Shown here in pieces: positions 56,404 through 64,000 of a stretch of DNA of 64,000 bases (position 1 is its first letter; the number at the start of each line of letters is the position of its first letter). The notes under the pieces were generated by a model. It was not told the DNA's origin. It was given only the letters and a program-made list of their open reading frames with translations, and made no database searches. A program made the position numbers and the translations under genes. Source of the DNA: Rhodoferax sp. BLA1. GTDB lineage: Bacteria; Pseudomonadota; Gammaproteobacteria; Burkholderiales; Burkholderiaceae_C. The DNA is taken from contig NZ_SZVI01000003.1 in the NCBI RefSeq assembly GCF_013416775.1, positions 212,119 through 276,118 on the forward strand. The letters are read 5' to 3'.

Positions 56404-58626
56404 TCAGGCCGCCAGGCGCGACAGGTCAGCCACCTGGTTCATCGCCTGGTGCAGGGTTTTGAGCAGACCCAGGCGGTTCAGGCGCAGGTCCAGCGCCTCG
56501 GCGTTGACCATCACGTCCTCAAAAAACGCGTCCACCGGCACACGCAAAGCGGCCAGGGTTTGCAAGGAGGTCGCGTAGTCACCGGCGTCCAGCTGGGCTT
56601 GGGCACGTGGAGTGATGTCCTGCATGGCGGCGTAAAGCGCTTGTTCGGCAGCTTCTTGCAGCAGCAGTTCACTGACATGGGCATCGGCCACCGCAGCGGC
56701 GTCGGCTTTTTTCAGGATGTTGCTGATGCGTTTGTTGGCTGCGGCGAGTGCCGGGGCTTCAGGCAACGCGGCAAAAGCGCGCACCGCTTCAGCTTTACGA
56801 ATAACATTTTTAGAAAAACTATCAGGGACAGCCAGCACTGCTTCAACTTCTTTCGCAGAGTAGCCTTTCTCTCGCAAATAGCCGCTCAATCGATCTTCTA
56901 AAAATTTCTGTACCCCGAAGGAAGTTTTTTGGACTTCGCTCTCGCTGCTCCACATTTGATACAGCGCTTTGTCCAAGTTGCTTTCTGCCGTTTCAGCTCT
57001 TGCTCTGAAAAACGCTTGAAACATAAGACTCACATCTATCACTTGACTGAACAAATCAATCGACAAGTCGTTTTCAATGATCAAACGAACAATGCCTAAG
57101 GCGTGGCGGCGCAGCGCAAACGGGTCTTTGTCGCCGGTAGGCAGGTTGCCAATGCCAAACATCCCGACCAGGGTCTCCAACTTGTCGGCCAGGGCCACCA
57201 CCACACCGGTCAGATTGCGGGGCAGATCGTCACCGGCAAAACGGGGTTTGTAGTGGTCTTCAATGGCTTGGGCCACCTCCAAGCTCAAGCCGTCATTGAG
57301 GGCGTAATAAGCACCCATGATGCCCTGCAACTCAGGGAACTCACCCACCATGTCGGTCAGCAAATCGGTCTTGGCCAGGCGCGCGGCGGTGTCGGCCGTT
57401 GTCACCAGATCAGACCCGGCGCCGGTGGAAACCAGCAGCTCAGCAATGGCACGCGCAATGTCGCAGACACGCCCCATGCGCTCACCCTGGGTGCCGAGTT
57501 TGTTGTGGTAGACCACCTTGTCGAGCCCGGCCACACGTGAAGCCAGGGTCTTTTTGCGGTCCTGGTCGTAAAAGAACTTGGCATCGGCCAGGCGCGGGCG
57601 CACCACACGCTCGTTGCCACCCACCACCGCGCTGGCATCCTGCGGGTTGATGTTGCTGACCACCAGGAACTGGTTGGTGAGCTTGCCCTGTGCATCGAGC
57701 AGCGGGAAATACTTCTGGTTGGCCTTCATGGTCAGAATCAGGCACTCTTGTGGCACATCCAGATACTGCGGCTCAAACTGGCACACCAGCACATGGGGGC
57801 GCTCCACCAGCGCCGTCACCTCGTCCAGCAAAGCTTCATCTTCAATAGCGCGCACCCCATGCCCTACCTGGGCTGCAGCGGCTTTTAACTGTTGAACGAT
57901 GTCAGCCCGGCGTTCGGCAAAACTGGCGATCACCGCACCGTCCACCCGCAGGGTCTCGGCGTAGCTGTCGGCGTCTTCGAGCACCACCGGCGACTTGGCC
58001 GCTTCAAAACGGTGGCCCTGGGTGCTGTTGCCAGCTGTCAGGCCCAGCACCTTGACCGGCACAACAGTGTCACCATGCAAGGCCACCAGGCCGTGGGCTG
58101 GGCGCACAAAGTTGACGCTGGTCCAGCCGGGCAACTCACAATCCGTTTCCAACTGGTAACTCATGACCTTGGGGATGGGCAGCTTGGTCAGCGCCACGTC
58201 CAGCGCCTGCTGCAGGCCCACGTCCAGCGTGGCACCGCTGACCTGGCTGTCATAAAACAGGGCCTCGGCTTTGCCATCCACCGCCTTGCGCAAACCAGCG
58301 ACCGCAAACACCGGGTCCGACACATCGACACCCAGGGCTTGCAACTTCTTGAGCAGCGCGGGTGTGGCCAGGCCGTTGGCATCCAGCCCCACACTGACGG
58401 GCATCAGCTTTTGCTGCACGGCTTTGTCAGCCGCTTTGGCCGCCACATGGGTGATGTGGGCCGCCAGGCGGCGTGGCGAGGCAAACGGTGTCACCACCGA
58501 CACGCCATTGGCCAGGCCAAGCGCGCGCAATTGCTCAGCCAGCTGGCCGGCAAAAGCTTCACCCAATTTTTTAAGCGCCTTGGGGGGCAGTTCTTCAACA
58601 AACAGTTCAACGAGCAGGTTTCTCAC
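56404..58626 (-). CDS. glyS: Glycyl-tRNA synthetase beta subunit
   Basis: 740 aa, partner of GlyQ in the alpha2beta2 enzyme charging tRNA-Gly. Start [20 protein letters not shown], central [20 protein letters not shown] and the HD-like and anticodon-binding C-terminal regions are all present, so it is full length. It overlaps glyQ by 4 bp. Codons about 520-600 (56821-57060) are distinctly lower in GC (about 44%, against about 60% around) without any change in frame. Confidence 0.96.
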   Translation of the reverse strand: MRNLLVELFVEELPPKALKKLGEAFAGQLAEQLRALGLANGVSVVTPFASPRRLAAHITHVAAKAADKAVQQKLMPVSVGLDANGLATPALLKKLQALGVDVSDPVFAVAGLRKAVDGKAEALFYDSQVSGATLDVGLQQALDVALTKLPIPKVMSYQLETDCELPGWTSVNFVRPAHGLVALHGDTVVPVKVLGLTAGNSTQGHRFEAAKSPVVLEDADSYAETLRVDGAVIASFAERRADIVQQLKAAAAQVGHGVRAIEDEALLDEVTALVERPHVLVCQFEPQYLDVPQECLILTMKANQKYFPLLDAQGKLTNQFLVVSNINPQDASAVVGGNERVVRPRLADAKFFYDQDRKKTLASRVAGLDKVVYHNKLGTQGERMGRVCDIARAIAELLVSTGAGSDLVTTADTAARLAKTDLLTDMVGEFPELQGIMGAYYALNDGLSLEVAQAIEDHYKPRFAGDDLPRNLTGVVVALADKLETLVGMFGIGNLPTGDKDPFALRRHALGIVRLIIENDLSIDLFSQVIDVSLMFQAFFRARAETAESNLDKALYQMWSSESEVQKTSFGVQKFLEDRLSGYLREKGYSAKEVEAVLAVPDSFSKNVIRKAEAVRAFAALPEAPALAAANKRISNILKKADAAAVADAHVSELLLQEAAEQALYAAMQDITPRAQAQLDAGDYATSLQTLAALRVPVDAFFEDVMVNAEALDLRLNRLGLLKTLHQAMNQVADLSRLAA

Positions 58627-59645
58627 AGGGCCACCTTCTGGGTCTCTTGGTTTTTATCGGTCAGCGCACTCCACATGAAGGCACGGCTCAGCTCGGCTTG
58701 GCGAGCGGTGTCGGTGACGGCATCGATGCCCTCGTTGCCCAGCACCAAGGCCGCAATCTGGCTGTCGGCCATCGGGTAACCCAGGCGGGCGCGGCTGTCG
58801 CGGTAACTTTGCGCCACACCGCGGGCCAGGTTGCGGATGCGGCCGATGTAGGCGGCGCGTTCGGTCACGCTGATGGCGCCACGGGCGTCCAGCAGGTTGA
58901 AGCTGTGCGCGCACTTGAGCACCTGTTCATACGCCGGCAAGGCCAGCTGCACGTCCATCAGGTGTTTGGCCTGTTTTTCATGCGCGGTGAAGGCGGTGAA
59001 CAAAAAGTCGGCGTCGCTGTGTTCGAAGTTGTAGGTGGACTGCTCGATCTCGTTTTGTTTGTAGACATCGCCGTAAGACAGCTTGCGACCGTCTGCCGTC
59101 GTGGTCCAAGTCAGGTTGTAGACGTTGTCCACACCTTGCAGGTACATCGCCAGGCGCTCCAGGCCGTAGGTGATTTCACCGGTGATCGGTTTGCAGTCGA
59201 TGCCACCCACTTGCTGGAAGTAGGTGAACTGGGTCACTTCCATGCCGTTGAGCCAGACTTCCCAGCCCAAGCCCCAGGCACCCAGCGTCGGGTTTTCCCA
59301 GTCGTCTTCGACAAAACGGATGTCGTTTTTCTTGAGGTCAAAACCCAGGGCTTCGAGGGAGCCCAGGTACAGCTCCAGGATGTTGCTCGGTGCGGGTTTG
59401 AGCACCACCTGGTACTGGTAGTAGTGTTGCAGGCGGTTGGGGTTTTCGCCATAACGGCCGTCTTTCGGACGGCGGCTGGGCTGCACATACGCGGCCTTCC
59501 AGGGCTCCGGCCCCAGGGCCCTCAAAAACGTGGCGGTGTGTGAGGTGCCAGCACCAACTTCCATGTCATAGGGCTGCAACAACGCGCAGCCCTGGGCGTC
59601 CCAGTAGGACTGCAGTTTCAAGATGATTTGCTGGAAGGTCAACAT
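58623..59645 (-). CDS. glyQ: Glycyl-tRNA synthetase alpha subunit
   Basis: 340 aa catalytic subunit. [20 protein letters not shown] at the start, [20 protein letters not shown] (class II motif 2 region), [20 protein letters not shown] (motif 3) are diagnostic. The ATGA overlap with glyS indicates coupled translation for stoichiometric assembly. Confidence 0.97.
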   Translation of the reverse strand: MLTFQQIILKLQSYWDAQGCALLQPYDMEVGAGTSHTATFLRALGPEPWKAAYVQPSRRPKDGRYGENPNRLQHYYQYQVVLKPAPSNILELYLGSLEALGFDLKKNDIRFVEDDWENPTLGAWGLGWEVWLNGMEVTQFTYFQQVGGIDCKPITGEITYGLERLAMYLQGVDNVYNLTWTTTADGRKLSYGDVYKQNEIEQSTYNFEHSDADFLFTAFTAHEKQAKHLMDVQLALPAYEQVLKCAHSFNLLDARGAISVTERAAYIGRIRNLARGVAQSYRDSRARLGYPMADSQIAALVLGNEGIDAVTDTARQAELSRAFMWSALTDKNQETQKVAL

Positions 59646-59775
59646 AAGTGGGTTGCGCCGGTCTGATTGGCGCTTGGAGTTTCAAACAGACACACCGCCA
59701 GACGGTGCGCCAAACCGCAATTTTACGGGCTTCGTCTGGCCCCACCTCTCGAGCGCCGGGGCGAACACGCCCGAT

Positions 59776-61356
59776 TTAAAAACGCGGTGATGACCAGCGC
59801 CGCCAGGTCGCGCCCAACACGATGCCGATCGCCAGCAACCACAGCGGCCACTGGCCAAAACGCGACACCCAGGCCGCGTAGGGTGTGATGCCCGAACGCC
59901 CCTGCACCGTGCCATGCAGCGCCGCGGCGGTATGGGGTGGCAAGGCTTGCAGCACCTGCCCTTGGCGGCTCACGATGGCGGTTTGCCCGGTGTTGGTGGC
60001 CAGCAAAAATGGGCGGTCAAATTCGAGCGAGCGGGTGCGGGCAATCAACAAATGCTGGTCCATGGCCAGGTGTTCACCAAACCAGCCAAGGTTGCTGAGG
60101 TTGACCAGGATGGTCGGCGCGGTTGACGCATCCACAAACTGGGTCGCCATCTCTTCGCTGAACAGGTTTTCAAAACAGATGCTGGTGGCCAGACGCTGCC
60201 CTTGCCAATCAAAGCTGGGCTGGGGCAAGCCACCCCGGTTGAAGTCGCCCAGCGGGATCTGCATCATGTCGGTGAACCAACGAAACATCGGCGGGATGAA
60301 CTCGCCAAAAGGCACCAGGTGGTGTTTGTCGTAGCGCCAGGGGGCAGTCTGCCCGGGCGCAAAACCCACCACCGAGTTGGTATAGCCCTCTGCCAGACCA
60401 CCGAGCGGCAAACCCACCAGCGCCGCCTGCTGGCCGCTGGCAAAACGCTGCTGCAGCGCCTGCCAATAACCCTCGGGCAACTGTTGTGGCAACACCGCAA
60501 TCGCCGTTTCGGGCGTGATGATCAGTTCACTTGGGCTGGCTTGCAACTGCGCGCCATACCAGCGCAAGGCCTTGAGCACACCGGTGGCGGGCTCAAACTT
60601 CTCCTCTTGGGCGATATTGCCTTGCAACAAGGTGACGCTGAGGCTGCCTCGATCAAGCCCTGCAGAAGCAGGCAACACCAACGGCAAACCACCCATCACC
60701 AAGACCAGCAGGACCGTGGCCACTTTGTGTTTGGCGCGCGCCTCACCCAGCAGCGTCACCAGCACGGCAGCCAACCAGGCGGCCAGCCAGCTCACACCGT
60801 ACAGACCAACCCAGGGCAACCAGGCCTGCAAGGGCCCATTGAGCTGCGCGTAGCCCACCGCCCCCCAGCCAAAACCGGTCAACCACTGCCCCCGGGCCAG
60901 TTCAGCCAGCAACCACAAAGATGCAAAAACAAGAGCACTCAGCCCTTTATTGACAAGGGATAGATGCCAAGATAACCAGGAAAAAGCGGCGTAATACAGA
61001 GCCAAGGCCCCTGCCAGTGCCAACACCGCCAGAACAGCTAGCGGCGCGGGTAAGCCGCCGTAGGTGTGCATGGACACAAATAACCAGGCAAAGGTGAGTG
61101 ACAACCAGGCCAGCGTGAACAACCAGCCACACCAGGCCGCTTCGCGCGCGGTGCGGCATCGTGTGAGCAAGACCACCAGCACCGCCATAGACAGCAGCTG
61201 CAGCCACCAGATCGGCTGTCCGCGTTTGATGCCCAGAATATGGAGCGCGTCTGGCGTAGCAAAAGGCCAGGCCAAGCTGGCCGCCTGAAAGGCGCCTGCA
61301 GCGAGCGTAACCAGCCAGAGTATCAAGGGCGTCGAACGACGCGGTGTTTCAAACAA
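59776..61356 (-). CDS. lnt: Apolipoprotein N-acyltransferase
   Basis: 526 aa inner-membrane enzyme adding the third acyl chain to lipoproteins. Several membrane helices occupy the first 210 residues. The nitrilase-like periplasmic domain has the triad Glu in IITPETAIAVLP, Lys in YDKHHLVPFGEF and Cys in SICFENLF. One C-terminal helix follows (FGQWPLWLLAIGIVLGATW). Overlap with the CorC gene side is not present (18-bp gap). A stretch at about 60939-60966 resembles the intergenic repeat. Confidence 0.95.
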   Translation of the reverse strand: MFETPRRSTPLILWLVTLAAGAFQAASLAWPFATPDALHILGIKRGQPIWWLQLLSMAVLVVLLTRCRTAREAAWCGWLFTLAWLSLTFAWLFVSMHTYGGLPAPLAVLAVLALAGALALYYAAFSWLSWHLSLVNKGLSALVFASLWLLAELARGQWLTGFGWGAVGYAQLNGPLQAWLPWVGLYGVSWLAAWLAAVLVTLLGEARAKHKVATVLLVLVMGGLPLVLPASAGLDRGSLSVTLLQGNIAQEEKFEPATGVLKALRWYGAQLQASPSELIITPETAIAVLPQQLPEGYWQALQQRFASGQQAALVGLPLGGLAEGYTNSVVGFAPGQTAPWRYDKHHLVPFGEFIPPMFRWFTDMMQIPLGDFNRGGLPQPSFDWQGQRLATSICFENLFSEEMATQFVDASTAPTILVNLSNLGWFGEHLAMDQHLLIARTRSLEFDRPFLLATNTGQTAIVSRQGQVLQALPPHTAAALHGTVQGRSGITPYAAWVSRFGQWPLWLLAIGIVLGATWRRWSSPRF

Positions 61357-61374
61357 GACCAGCCCTGCCCAAGC

Positions 61375-62247
61375 TCAGGCCGGACTCTGCGGCACAGGCG
61401 AGACCTTGAACCACTTCACCGCACCGCCTTTGGTGTGCAGGACGGCAAAATCCAAGCCGGACATGAAGTGATGTTCACCCCGTTTGGGCACATGGCCCAT
61501 CTCGTGGGCAATCAGCCCGCCGATGGTTTCGAAATCGTCTTCGGGGTCGGTACTGTCGAGGGTCACGCCAAAGGTGGCTTCCACACGTTCGATCAAGGTG
61601 TCACCACTGACGCGGTAGGTGCGGTCTGCCAAGCCGAAGATGTCGCCCTCGTCATCGTCCAGGTCAAACTCGTCTTCGATCTCACCCACAATCTGTTCGA
61701 GCACATCCTCGATGGTGATCAGGCCGGCCACACGGCCAAACTCGTCAATCACGATCGCCAGGTGGTTGTGGTTGCTCTGAAAATCACGCAGCAGGTCGTT
61801 CAAGCCTTTGCTCTCGGGCACAAACACCGCCGGTCGCAACAAAGCACGGATGTTGAGCTCAGGCGCGCGCTGAAGTTTGAGCAAGTCCTTCGCCATCAGG
61901 ATGCCGATGATGTTCTCGCGTTCACCTTCAAACACCGGGAAGCGTGAATGCGCAGTGTCAATCACACCGTGCATCATCACGTCATAGGGGTCTTCGATAT
62001 TGACCAACTCCATGCGTGGGGTGGGCACCATGACATCGCCTGCCGTCATCTCGGCCATGCGGATGACACCTTCAAGCATCTTGCGCGAATCTGCGCCTAT
62101 GAGCTGATTGTGTTCAGCATCTACCAGGGTCTCGATGAGCTCGGCGGTGGAGTCAGGACCGGGGTTGATAAATTCCGCGACTTTTTGCAAAAAAGTGCGG
62201 GTGTCTTCCCGTTCAGGACGGGCAGGGTAAGGGTCGGACACGGCCAA
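61375..62247 (-). CDS. corC: CorC/HlyC-family protein with paired CBS domains
   Basis: 290 aa. Two CBS domains (GDVMVPTPRMELVNIEDPYD, FVPESKGLNDLLRDFQSNHN) and the C-terminal transporter-associated domain (YRVSGDTLIERVEATFGVTL, GGLIAHEMGHVPKRGEHHFM). The N-terminal acidic helix region (FLQKVAEFINPGPDSTAELI) lacks a membrane domain, as in E. coli CorC/YbeX. It is next to lnt, the usual pairing in proteobacteria; linked to magnesium/cobalt efflux and ribosome-related functions in other organisms. Confidence 0.93.
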   Translation of the reverse strand: MAVSDPYPARPEREDTRTFLQKVAEFINPGPDSTAELIETLVDAEHNQLIGADSRKMLEGVIRMAEMTAGDVMVPTPRMELVNIEDPYDVMMHGVIDTAHSRFPVFEGERENIIGILMAKDLLKLQRAPELNIRALLRPAVFVPESKGLNDLLRDFQSNHNHLAIVIDEFGRVAGLITIEDVLEQIVGEIEDEFDLDDDEGDIFGLADRTYRVSGDTLIERVEATFGVTLDSTDPEDDFETIGGLIAHEMGHVPKRGEHHFMSGLDFAVLHTKGGAVKWFKVSPVPQSPA

Positions 62248-62324
62248 GGCAGCAGGACATGCGGTTGTTGAACAAGCCTCTAGGATACCGGATTACGCCG
62301 CCACCCCTCATGCGCCATGTCAGA

Positions 62325-63047
62325 TCATTCGCTGGGGCTGTCTTCTTTGGCAGGCCGCCAGGCGTGCTGGAATCGCCCAATCGTGTCCCAGAACTGTTTG
62401 GCCTGGGCTTTGAGGTGGTAATTGGCCTGGGCCAAATGCTCCTCCATGATCTCGGTCACCTGGGTTTGAAAGGTCGCCGGCGTCAAGCGCAGGTAGGCCT
62501 CGGATTCAAAGCCATCACGCACAACCGTCGCGCCACCCCGGCGCGCAATTTTCAGCATCGCAGTGTTTTCACTGAGCACATGCACATACATGGCGGTCAC
62601 ACCTTCGTTGCGGGCATGCATGACCGCGCGCTCGAACAGGCGTGCGCCATAACCCCGCCCGCGCACATGCTCTGAAACCGACACACCAAACTCAGAAGAA
62701 GCGCTGACACGATCCGTACTCGAATACGCCAAATGCGCCATGCCAATCAACTTGAGGCGCCGGTTGTAGATGCCAAAAATCTCATCCCGCTCAAAATTAA
62801 GGCCATCCACATAAGCCTGAACCTGCGCATCTTTGGCGGTAAAACCAAAACGAAAGTAGCGATCCTGGGGACTCAAGGCCAGAAGATGTTCACCAATTCG
62901 ACCGCGATGGTTCTCACCGAGCGAGCGTATCGGCACCATCAGATCCGCAGGTCGAGCTACAACGGCTGTTTTCTCAAGATGCACCGCACCCCTGGATGGC
63001 CGAGCGCGGCTCTCGGTATCGTCGGTGGAGGTGATCGTTTCAAGCAT
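62325..63047 (-). CDS. GNAT-family N-acetyltransferase
   Basis: 240 aa. An acetyl-CoA binding GNAT core with VSEHVRGRGYGARLFERAV (the V-x-x-x-x-R-G-x-G-x-G/A loop) and VLSENTAMLKIARRGGATVV. The N-terminal lead (SLGENHRGRIGEHLLALSPQ) is typical of a broad bacterial family. The C-terminal about 50 residues are helical. Substrate unknown; not obviously linked to neighbouring genes. Confidence 0.85.
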   Translation of the reverse strand: MLETITSTDDTESRARPSRGAVHLEKTAVVARPADLMVPIRSLGENHRGRIGEHLLALSPQDRYFRFGFTAKDAQVQAYVDGLNFERDEIFGIYNRRLKLIGMAHLAYSSTDRVSASSEFGVSVSEHVRGRGYGARLFERAVMHARNEGVTAMYVHVLSENTAMLKIARRGGATVVRDGFESEAYLRLTPATFQTQVTEIMEEHLAQANYHLKAQAKQFWDTIGRFQHAWRPAKEDSPSE

Positions 63048-63161
63048 CCTGCGAATATACGGGTTTCCACTAGTGTCTTCACACTAAATCAAAACAATGT
63101 AGCAAGACGTGGGGTGTTTCCCACACCACGGGCTCACATTGCATCCTAAACTGTGTACCCG

Positions 63162-63863
63162 ATGGAAGCGTCCACACGAATCAGGGAAGCGTTGGCACAG
63201 GTCTCCGAGCTGCGCGGGATGGCTTTACACAACCCGGCATTGTCCAGCGCTGTGTCGGAAGTCAAGGCGATACAAGCCAGACGGTTTGCCGACACCTACC
63301 AAGACATGTTGGCGTCGCCGGTCTATTCAGGCTGCGCCACTTTTTTTCTGGAAGAGTTGTACAGCGAACGTGATTACAGCCACCGTGACGCCCAGTTTGC
63401 GAAAGTGGCTGCGGCCATCCAGCACACCTTCCCTGCGCAGGTTGTCGAGATTGCCGTCACGTTGGCCGAACTTCACCATGTGACAGAAGCACTTGATTTG
63501 GAGATGGCCCAGAACTGGATAGATTTAAACCACCTACCAACGGCTGCAGCACGTTATCAGGCGTGTTGGCGCAGGGTGGGCCAACAACCCAAGCGTGAAT
63601 GGCAACTCAACACGGTGTTGAGCATCGGTCAAGAGTTAAGCGTCTTGACCCGTAAAGTGGGCTTGCGTTGGTTGTTGAAGATGATGCGCAAACCGGCCGA
63701 ACTGGCAGGCCTGGGCAATTTGCAGAGCTTTCTTGAAACAGGGTTCGATCACTTCGGCAGTCTCGCCAAAGACCCTGATGCAGTGAAGATGTTCCTGGTT
63801 GCCATCCAGAAGCGTGAAAGCGAATGGATCAACGGGCTGTTTGAACACAGCCGCGACATCTGA
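63162..63863 (+). CDS. FFLEELY-motif protein
   Basis: 233 aa from the ATG at 63162 (a GTG at 63153 is in frame). The motif FFLEELYSERDYSHRDAQFA, which names this family, is at about residues 62-81; the rest is helical (VVEIAVTLAELHHVTEALDL, KMMRKPAELAGLGNLQSFLE). Known from betaproteobacteria; function unknown. It converges with the rRNA operon and shares its terminator region. Confidence 0.8.
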   Translation: MEASTRIREALAQVSELRGMALHNPALSSAVSEVKAIQARRFADTYQDMLASPVYSGCATFFLEELYSERDYSHRDAQFAKVAAAIQHTFPAQVVEIAVTLAELHHVTEALDLEMAQNWIDLNHLPTAAARYQACWRRVGQQPKREWQLNTVLSIGQELSVLTRKVGLRWLLKMMRKPAELAGLGNLQSFLETGFDHFGSLAKDPDAVKMFLVAIQKRESEWINGLFEHSRDI

Positions 63864-63876
63864 AACACAAAAAAAA

Positions 63877-63902
63877 AACGCCCAGTCAACTGACTGGGCG
63901 TT
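63877..63902. terminator. Bidirectional terminator between FFLEELY gene and rRNA operon
   Basis: Perfect 12-bp stem AACGCCCAGTCA / TGACTGGGCGTT with a 2-base loop. On the minus strand the stem is followed by a run of T (A-run at 63869-63878 on the plus strand), so it ends the rRNA operon. On the plus strand it can end the FFLEELY gene less strongly. Confidence 0.92.
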
Positions 63903-63915
63903 TCTGGCGTTGGGA

Positions 63916-64000
63916 GCCTGACGATGACCTACTTTCACACGGGAATCCGCACTATCATTGGCGCAGAGGCGTTTCACTGTCCTGTTCGGGATGGGAAGGA
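63916..64000 (-). rRNA. rrf: 5S ribosomal RNA, 3' part
   Basis: The minus strand ends in AAAGTAGGTCATCGTCAGGC, the conserved 3' end of 5S rRNA. Preceding positions match conserved 5S features (GTGAAACGCCTCTGCGCC). About 85 nt of roughly 115 lie in the window; the remaining 5' part and the 23S/16S genes would be to the right. Confidence 0.95.

Overview
The window reads as a high-GC betaproteobacterium of the Comamonadaceae type (Rhodoferax/Polaromonas/Acidovorax relatives). The support is the chromosomal gene set (aceK, a LiuR-like/isovaleryl-CoA dehydrogenase group, gmhB-plsC-glyS-glyQ, lnt-corC) and several copies of an intergenic repeat built on AGCTATCA...AAGGGCTAGAGGC, which I recall as common in that family. 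No marker allows a species name.

Left chromosomal flank (1-8874): a tripartite drug-efflux operon (DHA2 transporter, HlyD/EmrA adaptor, NodT lipoprotein) diverges from a TetR repressor across two perfect TAAACC-N4-GGTTTA operators. It is followed by an acyl-CoA dehydrogenase, a short-chain dehydrogenase, a thiolase and isocitrate dehydrogenase kinase/phosphatase.

Centre (8875-48785): a complete 39,911-bp Mu-like transposable prophage with TG...CA ends, a 6-bp target duplication (ACAACG) and matching transposase-site motifs at both ends. It sits inside a copy of the intergenic repeat between aceK and the carbonic anhydrase gene. From the left end: a leftward late operon (lysis genes, gp25-gp29-type packaging genes, fibre-like genes, F, G), read from about 20.3 kb down to 9.0 kb; a leftward, lower-GC lysogenic cluster transcribed with the repressor (21.3-24.3 kb); the immunity region and Ner; the rightward transposition/early operon (MuA, MuB, RdgC, GemA, Mor; 24.4-36.8 kb); and a rightward late operon (protease/scaffold, capsid, siphovirus-type tail; 36.9-48.7 kb). 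Compared with Mu, the block lysis...G is inverted and placed at the left end. The two late operons start from nearly identical 21-bp promoter boxes.

Right chromosomal flank (48786-64000): beta-carbonic anhydrase; a leucine/isovalerate group (IVD, PaaI-type thioesterase, LiuR-like MerR); a HEPN/zinc-ribbon protein; a RelE/HigB-type toxin-antitoxin pair flanked by 42-bp direct repeats and a duplicated acyltransferase 3' fragment; then YgjP-like metallopeptidase, PlsC, GmhB, GlyS, GlyQ, Lnt, CorC, a GNAT protein, an FFLEELY-motif protein, and the 3' part of a 5S rRNA with its terminator.

The most unusual material is in the prophage: the split, promoter-duplicated late region; the repressor-linked cluster with a RexA/RexB-like pair and a membrane protein sharing the repressor's C-terminal motif; a programmed -1 frameshift in the tail chaperone; a scaffold start internal to the protease gene; and an Rz1 gene embedded in Rz.
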